Origin: Perca fluviatilis
Lineage: Eukaryota > Chordata > Actinopteri > Perciformes > Percidae
Direction: 5' to 3'
DNA: 64,000 bases
Assembly (NCBI RefSeq): GCF_010015445.1
Contig: NC_053133.1
Location: 22,153,922 to 22,217,921, forward strand
Position 1 is the first letter of the stretch. Each line of letters starts with the position of its first letter. Position numbers and translations under genes: made by a program. The notes under the pieces are model-generated. The model searched no databases. It saw only the letters and a list, made by a program, of their open reading frames with translations, and was not told the origin of the DNA. Positions 59,101 through 64,000 of this stretch are shown here, one piece after another.

Positions 59101-59757
59101 AATTAGATACAAGTTCTGAGACATGGGAAGTCTTTTTAGATGGAAACGTTGCTTATTTATAATGTAAATGTGTTCTGCTGTTCTTGTTTGTGATTAACTT
59201 AAGCTGAGACGAGGAAACCTCATGTTTGTACTGTACTGGTGTTTAAAACGTCCTCTGTCCAGATGCCTATCCCATGGTTAGACATGAAAATGAGCACAAT
59301 GAGTTACGAGAGAGAGAGACGATGGAAGAAACCCTCTCTGACATGCACGCACAAAGCCATTACAACCCAAATACAGACCCATTTACAAAACACGCAGTGA
59401 TACAGACAACTCCTCATCCTTTGCCTCGCTACAAGTCTGCGCTAACAAAGCCTTGATACTGTACTGTATATGCACAGTCTGAACTCTGTATTTGCCTTTA
59501 CCAATAAATACTTTAATGTGGAAACTCCTGTCATCTTTATTTTTAACAGGGTGAAAAGTTATTATGCCATTCGGTTGAAGCGTTTATGTAATTTTATTCT
59601 TGCAATACCTCGCTCGTCTTGTTTTCTCGTTGTCAACTGAATGTATGATGTTTTTAAAATAGGAAAATAAAGTTTTATACACATCCAAACCTTGTTGTGC
59701 ACACAGATGAAAATCATTTACCTGAAGGGCCTTAACGTTGGACGAAGGTTTGGACAT
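54458..59757 (-). CDS. smpx: smpx (small muscle protein X-linked / Chisel), three coding exons
   Basis: The spliced minus-strand product is 90 residues: 59757-59722 (12 codons), 55840-55754 (29 codons) and 54607-54458 (49 codons plus TAA), all phase 0 with GT-AG borders. It starts [12 protein letters not shown], continues [17 protein letters not shown] and ends with the conserved [20 protein letters not shown], closely matching vertebrate SMPX (88 residues in human). SMPX is a small striated-muscle protein of costameres and intercalated discs, and its loss causes X-linked hearing loss in humans. It has no signal peptide or membrane segment. It is in tandem with klhl34 on the same strand. The identity rests on sequence and synteny together. 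Confidence 0.95.
54637..54677. repeat. (ATT)n microsatellite beside smpx acceptor
   Basis: About 13 units, 28 bp upstream of the acceptor of the last smpx exon. Confidence 0.9.
55709..55737. repeat. (TG)n microsatellite beside smpx exon 2 donor
   Basis: (CA)n on the smpx strand, beginning about 15 nt into the intron after exon 2. Confidence 0.92.
55754..55840 (-). CDS. smpx: smpx coding exon 2
   Basis: 29 codons between acceptor GTCCATCAG and donor GTAAGA on the minus strand. It encodes [20 protein letters not shown] then REETVDTEE. The motif NIPMGA(F/L)RPGAG is diagnostic for SMPX. Confidence 0.95.
56034..56180. repeat. long interrupted (CA)n microsatellite
   Basis: About 146 bp of CA with four CCACACA interruptions arranged as two similar blocks. 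It is (TG)n on the smpx strand, 193 bp upstream of exon 2. Confidence 0.95.
56524..56660. mobile_element. short TTAA-flanked hairpin MITE
   Basis: 137 bp, almost wholly palindromic (GACCTTTTAGGAAAG and GCCGAGAGTGAGAT pair with their complements), with ends AGGAA and TTCCT flanked by TTAA at 56520-56523 and 56661-56664. The terminal sequence resembles the GCTAAGC repeat family, of which it may be an extreme deletion derivative. Confidence 0.8.
57275..57595. repeat. dispersed ATTAATCGA-type repeat
   Basis: Begins GGCTGCAACTAATGATCG, ends GATCAATGGATTAACAC. It is a common fish interspersed repeat by pattern. Confidence 0.6.
57596..59250. other. smpx intron, nothing recognised
   Basis: Non-coding. 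A G10 run is at about 58170-58180, and a retro-like tail (CAGACAATAAAGTCTATC) near 58918. Confidence 0.35.
59262..59456 (+). CDS. orphan candidate terminal exon, unknown protein
   Basis: On the plus strand, inside the smpx intron, a TCTGTCCAG acceptor (59253-59261) precedes a 64-codon open stretch ending at TGA 59454-59456. The peptide includes [33 protein letters not shown] and ends [12 protein letters not shown]. An AATAAA follows about 45 bp later near 59502. The composition is protein-like, with no low complexity. No upstream partner exon was found and I do not recognise the family. A second frame in the same stretch is open for about 45 codons. It could be the 3' end of an antisense gene, a retained fragment, or chance. 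Confidence 0.3.
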   Translation, partial: DAYPMVRHENEHNELRERETMEETLSDMHAQSHYNPNTDPFTKHAVIQTTPHPLPRYKSALTKP

Positions 59758-59781
59758 AATCCCCTCGGTAAGTCCACTGAC
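59722..59781 (-). CDS. smpx: smpx coding exon 1 with short 5' UTR
   Basis: The ATG is at 59755-59757 and encodes [12 protein letters not shown], ending at donor GTAAAT. An acceptor CTTCCTCCAG ends at 59782, so the exon probably carries 24 nt of 5' UTR before the ATG. The coding part is certain; the acceptor is a good match but inferred. Confidence 0.88.
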
Positions 59782-59820
59782 CTGGAGGAAGCACAGATCA
59801 CAGACATTCAGCTGTGTGTA

Positions 59821-59824
<4 letters not shown>

Positions 59825-59901
<77 letters not shown>
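59825..59901. repeat. (TG)n microsatellite beside smpx acceptor
   Basis: About 38 TG units, (CA)n on the smpx strand, 42 bp upstream of the acceptor of the first coding exon. Confidence 0.95.
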
Positions 59902-59902
<1 letters not shown>

Positions 59903-60343
59903 GTTTGTGTGTGTATGCTGTTTTTTTGTGTGTGTGTTTGCGTTTTGTGGTGCAAGTGGGCGCTGTGGAGTCCTTTTTTTTACGGTATAGCATTGCGGCG
60001 CCCTTACAGAGAGAAGCAGGTAGAGGAACTGTTCTCTGAATCATTCATGAGAGGGAGCCAGTGGGGAACGTCAAAATAAAAGTGCAACAGTGCCTCAATT
60101 TCAGCAAGTGTGTGAGAAAGAACCTTTTTTTTTATTTATTTAGTAATTATTTACTATTTAGTACTTTCAGTATAGTGATATATGGTAGGATAAGTAGGCC
60201 ATCTATATGTATTTCACCTTCTTTTACTTAGCAGAAACAGCAGTGACAGCCAGGTTCTAAATGGGTTTATTAATCACACTGGCTTTGATTCAAATTTCAA
60301 CAAACCACATAAAGTCTTTAATTCAGGGATAACATATTGTTAA

Positions 60344-61213
60344 AGCTCCATTGTGTAATTTTTTTTGTTGATTCTTAGCAAAAACCCCTTTGTTCTTTCA
60401 CAAATATGTGCTCATTCATGTGTAATTACTTCCACCAACTAATCAAAAGTATTCTCCTAAGCTTAGAATCTGCCATTTAGAATCATTCAGAATACATACG
60501 GGCAAGTTATTGCTGCCCGATGTGAGTCGAGTGTAGATGTGAGATGCTCAGATTTAAACGGTTTATGGCATAACGTGTCATACTGAAATTTGTGAAATCC
60601 ATAAAATAATAAACATTTCTCTTTACATACAATAACAGAAGATGGAAATTTGGGTGGGGGGGTGGTTGGCACCCGACCACCACACACCACCATTAAGTGA
60701 CAGCCTTTGTTGTGTTTGATTGCTAACTTGTAGCCAGCAGTGAACGAACTTCGTTGTAGGTCCATTTTTACTTTATTGACATTGGCATCTTGTAGGCTAC
60801 TTGTCGCAAAGTGACGCATGCGCTACTCACATCTGCACTTGACTCACATTGGGCAGTGATAGAGTTGACGGCCGGTGTGTTGCGCCTCCATCTTTAAAAT
60901 ACATTAGCCAAAAAGGGACATACCTCCACCTTTCGCCCTCTTACACTCCCCCGCAACATGACGAATGCCAGGGGGAGATTACTCACCAGGGAAGCGAAAA
61001 AGAGAATTAAAACGACAACGCAACAGGCAAAGCAAGTTATTTTGGAGTGGCTAGAACAGCTGCGTGTAAACGATGGAGATACTAAGAGCTAATTTCGGGT
61101 TCGGCCACCGTAGCAGTTAAAAAGAGGATTGGGAGGGGCTAGAAAGTCATATTCACCCGTTTGTCATATACAGTTTCACCGATAGATGGGAGGAATTCTT
61201 ACACAATGTAGCT
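60344..61213. mobile_element. TTAA-flanked element (family 4)
   Basis: 870 bp with ends AGCTCCATTGTGTAA and TTACACAATGTAGCT, flanked by TTAA at 60340-60343 and 61214-61217. It has no transposase frame. The long open frame inside on the minus strand has no recognisable domain. Confidence 0.88.
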
Positions 61214-61245
61214 TTAAAGTTTACTGCATATTAGCTTAAAGGGAT

Positions 61246-61400
61246 AGTTAATATCTTTTGAAGTGAGCTGTATGATGTACTTATTCCACTTAGTCAGTGT
61301 ATTAGCTACAGTAGAAGGCGGTTGGCAGGCCCCCAGTTTGGAGAAACACAGAAGCTAAGCAATGTACTGCTGTGGACGGGGGCTGCAGCTAAATTTTAAA
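61246..61400. mobile_element. fragment of the palindromic element seen at 34803-36200
   Basis: Contains TGTATGATGTACTTATTCC, GTCAGTGTATTAGCTACAGT, CAGTTTGGAGAAACACAG and AATGTACTGCTGTGGACGGG, matching its left terminus. Confidence 0.75.
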
Positions 61401-62187
61401 ATGACTGTTTTTGTTTTCAACCAACTCATGGAGTTAACATTGCCAGCTAGAAATGAGAAGCCTGATCTTGTCTGCCAGCCTGAATTCAAGGACCTGTTGT
61501 TTCAAGTGCCATCTCAATCAGCCATCCTGTAAAGCATATACTGTATGTGCCGGGCAAAAACACAAGCTTGACAGGCAACACAGTACCTATGATGTTTTCG
61601 ATGTCCCCTAATGGTCTAAATTCTGGTTTCTGCTGAGGTTACTCCTCTCTGACAAATACAATCTAGATCATCTTCAAAATTGTCAAATATAACAATCCTG
61701 CACAAAGTGTCTTCTAGAACTAGCTTTTAGAAATACACAAAATGGGTCTACACTTTGTCCTTCTCTTCCTCATTTCACCTCAGCTTGTTTTCTGTTAGTT
61801 TCTATTTGCTCCCTCTCTTTTTTTGCTGTCTCACAGATCAACACTAACCCAAGTGGTTCCTAATCGTAGAAGTTTCCATGGCCTGTTTATGTTATCTACG
61901 AGTGGTTTAGAGCAGAGGACCAACGAACAGAGTAAGTCCCAGGCCCTCCGGCTGCTGCTGCTCTTAGATACTGTTACTAGGGTGCTGTTTGTGCAACAAC
62001 ATACAGTGCTGTCCTTGACATGAGAGCAAAAGCCTGGGCACCCCAAAATACACAACCACAGACACACACATAGCCTACACGCTTATACAACGGGATGATA
62101 TTTACAGTATGATTAGCAGCTGCCCCCTGATGACACAATGCAAAGCCTCACAAACCCTTTCACTTTTACACATAGTGTAAGTGCACA

Positions 62188-62222
<35 letters not shown>

Positions 62223-62540
62223 TCACACACACACACACATAATCACAGGTACAGTAATAATTCCTTATATTTTAAGGTATTCAAATCTTCAAACATTAAA
62301 ACCTCTGTGCAGACGCCTAACAAAAAGGCTCTTTGAGGGACGCTGTGTGTGTCTGTGAGTGTGTGTGCCTGTCTGACTTTACGAATATATTCCTGGAATA
62401 TCAACAAGAGGGCATGTTTGGAAAGCTTCAGCTGCACACACAGTGGCATGACTGAATGACTAGAGAAATATGGTTTATTTTGCTTTGGTAATAATGATAA
62501 GGCTGGCGATATTGTCTTTACAGCAGCCCCCCATGAGGTT
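61401..62540. other. smpx first intron, mostly unrecognised
   Basis: Non-coding. It holds a (TC)n run at 62191-62218 beside CA repeats. Confidence 0.4.
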
Positions 62541-62579
62541 TACATTTTTGGTTCAGAGTGAAAGCTCTTAGCTAATTTG

Positions 62580-62925
62580 CAAATATGAGCATGTTAACAG
62601 GCTAAACTAAGATGGTGAGCCCAAATATAATGTGCTTTAACTTTAGCATGTTAGCATTTCCATTGTTAGCTTGTTAGCATCCTGATGTTAACACCCCAAA
62701 GTCAGCATGTACTCACTCTGCATGTGCCAAAGTACAGCTTCAGCAGGCGATTAGCTTAGCTTAGCATACAGAATGGAAGCAGGGGGAAACAGCTAGCCAA
62801 GCATAGTCAATGTTGGCTAAACTAAGCCAATCATCTCCTGGCTTCCTGTTTATTGCACCGACATTAGAGTGGTATCATTCTATGAACATCTTTCCTGAAA
62901 AGGTAAACTACTCCTTCAAAGATTT
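62580..62925. repeat. TAGCATG-word repeat followed by a GCTTAGCTTAGC repeat copy
   Basis: 62580-62690 has TTAGCATGTTAGCATTTCC words. 62745-62920 holds GATTAGCTTAGCTTAGCATA, GGGGGAAACAGCTAGCC and GAGTGGTATCATTCTATG. Confidence 0.65.
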
Positions 62926-63281
62926 ACACTTCAGTTGGAACCAATTGGAATTGGGGCTGGAAGGCAACGTTGGAAAATATTGTAAGAGGGACTAATTCAT
63001 TGTTGGTTTTAATCCTTTTATTGGATTTGTTAACAATAAGAAAAATATAGAATATTGCCAGCATTACCCTTTCAGAAAAAGAAAAAAAAAAGTTAATTTT
63101 TGCACAAATATGACTAACTCAATGCCTTGTTCAAAACAAACCCAAATATGAGTTCACATCTATTTCTAAATTGCCAAACACAGTGTTCCTGCAGGGTATT
63201 GAAAATTTACAGACTGTTCCTTTTAAAAACTACAAAATGAATGGATGATATTACGGTAATGGCCGAAACATACCTGCCATT

Positions 63282-63284
<3 letters not shown>

Positions 63285-63371
<87 letters not shown>
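63285..63371. repeat. (CA)n microsatellite beside candidate smpx first exon
   Basis: About 43 CA units, (TG)n on the smpx strand, starting 17 nt inside the intron after the candidate first-exon donor. Confidence 0.95.
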
Positions 63372-63373
<2 letters not shown>

Positions 63374-63390
63374 AACAAAACAGACCTTAC

Positions 63391-63605
63391 CTGTTGATGA
63401 CACACAACTGTATGGTCAAATGCTTGATTTTAAACACGCTAGGACTTCTCTCGCTTGTTCAATAACACTTTCTAGCCATCTCTCACACACTTGTTTCCTC
63501 TCTACTCTCCATCTCTCTCTCTTTTTCTTTCTCCCTTCTTCTTCTCTCCGCCCTCCCTCTTTCTCTCTCTCTCTCCCTGCCTCGTAAGTGGTGGAAGGAT
63601 TCCTC
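63391..63605 (-). other. smpx: candidate smpx non-coding first exon
   Basis: The minus strand has a strong donor CAG|GTAAGG at 63391/63390, and upstream of it a purine-rich stretch without splice acceptors leading back to a TATA/MEF2-like site at 63628-63637. Spliced to the acceptor at 59781 this gives a non-coding first exon of roughly 210 nt. The donor is visible; the start and the link to smpx are inferred. Confidence 0.45.
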
Positions 63606-63627
63606 TCATATCTGGGATTTGTTCTAA

Positions 63628-63637
63628 CTATAAATAG
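63628..63637. promoter_or_regulatory. MEF2-type A/T core and TATA-like site, candidate smpx promoter
   Basis: CTATAAATAG fits the MEF2 consensus YTA(A/T)4TAR on both strands and also reads as a TATA box (TATTTATA on the smpx strand, TATAAATA on the plus strand). It lies about 30 bp upstream of where the candidate first smpx exon would start. smpx is a striated-muscle gene, which makes a MEF2 site plausible. Because the motif is near-symmetric it could also serve a plus-strand gene to the right. Confidence 0.45.
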
Positions 63638-63776
63638 AAGAGTGATACACAGAAGGGACCTGCTTTCTATCCACACACACTCTTAGACACACATGGACAC
63701 GCAGAGTGACGGACCAAAACATTGTCAAACAGTAGCACCGAGCGCCTGGAATCTCTTTACTTTTAACATCTTTTTA

Positions 63777-63990
63777 AGGTTTTTACACTAGAGTTACAGT
63801 TAAACGTTCCGATGACTAAAACAGTTTATCTGCAAGACCAAACTTTTTTTTTCTTTTCTCAAGCGTATATGATATTCACAAATGACAAATATAATCCCTG
63901 ATTTGAACACCTTTGTAAGGTTTTCAAGCAAAAATTACCGTAAGAGGTTCCAGTGAGGGAAATAATTTTACTGCTAGACCAAACTTCATT
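63777..63990. repeat. degenerate direct repeat at right window edge
   Basis: AAGGTTTTTACAC to AAGACCAAACTT (63777-63846) resembles AAGGTTTTCAAGC to TAGACCAAACTT (63917-63987). Spacing is about 140 bp. Confidence 0.45.
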
Positions 63991-64000
63991 CAAAAAAATG

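Noticed and set aside
60487..60819. 110-codon minus-strand frame
   Set aside because: Falls within the TTAA-flanked element 60344-61213 and shows no transposase motif.

Overview
The window is vertebrate nuclear DNA, almost certainly from a ray-finned (teleost) fish. The evidence is split genes with GT-AG introns, some as short as 82 bp, long dinucleotide microsatellites, and a dense load of small DNA-transposon derivatives (hAT, Tc1, Harbinger and TTAA-flanked types) and decayed LINEs. There is nothing bacterial or viral in it, and no CRISPR array, tRNA or rRNA gene was seen.

Three protein-coding genes can be supported. (1) cnksr2, plus strand, about 3374-39850: the last 21 coding exons of a CNK2/MAGUIN scaffold, covering the end of the CRIC domain, the PDZ domain, the conserved CNK2/3 middle region, the PH domain, and a C-terminus ending in the PDZ ligand ETHV. 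All exon phases join into one open frame of about 869 codons; the SAM-domain exons lie left of the window. (2) klhl34, minus strand, 43883-45682: an intronless 599-residue BTB-BACK-Kelch protein. (3) smpx, minus strand: a 90-residue small muscle protein whose three coding exons (54458-54607, 55754-55840, 59722-59757) are all too short to stand out as ORFs. A probable non-coding first exon ends at 63391, with a MEF2/TATA-like site about 30 bp upstream of its likely start. The order and orientation cnksr2 (+), klhl34 (-), smpx (-) match the human Xp22.12 block CNKSR2-KLHL34-SMPX as I recall it, so this is deeply conserved synteny.

Layout: 1-3373 intron with repeats; 3374-36905 cnksr2 coding exons; 36906 to about 39850 the cnksr2 3' UTR, which contains a complete TTAA-flanked MITE; 39850-43882 repeats, including a three-unit head-to-tail array next to the klhl34 3' end; 43883-45682 klhl34; 45683-54457 intergenic sequence with Harbinger, short-TIR and Tc1 elements; 54458 to about 63605 smpx, nearly every exon of which is flanked by a microsatellite; 63640-64000 upstream flank. 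cnksr2 and klhl34 converge tail to tail, while smpx and klhl34 lie in tandem.

The three genes are unrelated in function: a neuronal Ras/MAPK and postsynaptic scaffold, a predicted Cul3 substrate adaptor, and a costameric muscle protein. No new biological system is evident. The points of most interest are precisely delimited transposons with perfect target-site duplications, nested insertions, repeats placed very close to splice sites, a competing cnksr2 splice donor that would remove the ETHV tail, and an orphan plus-strand candidate terminal exon inside the smpx intron.
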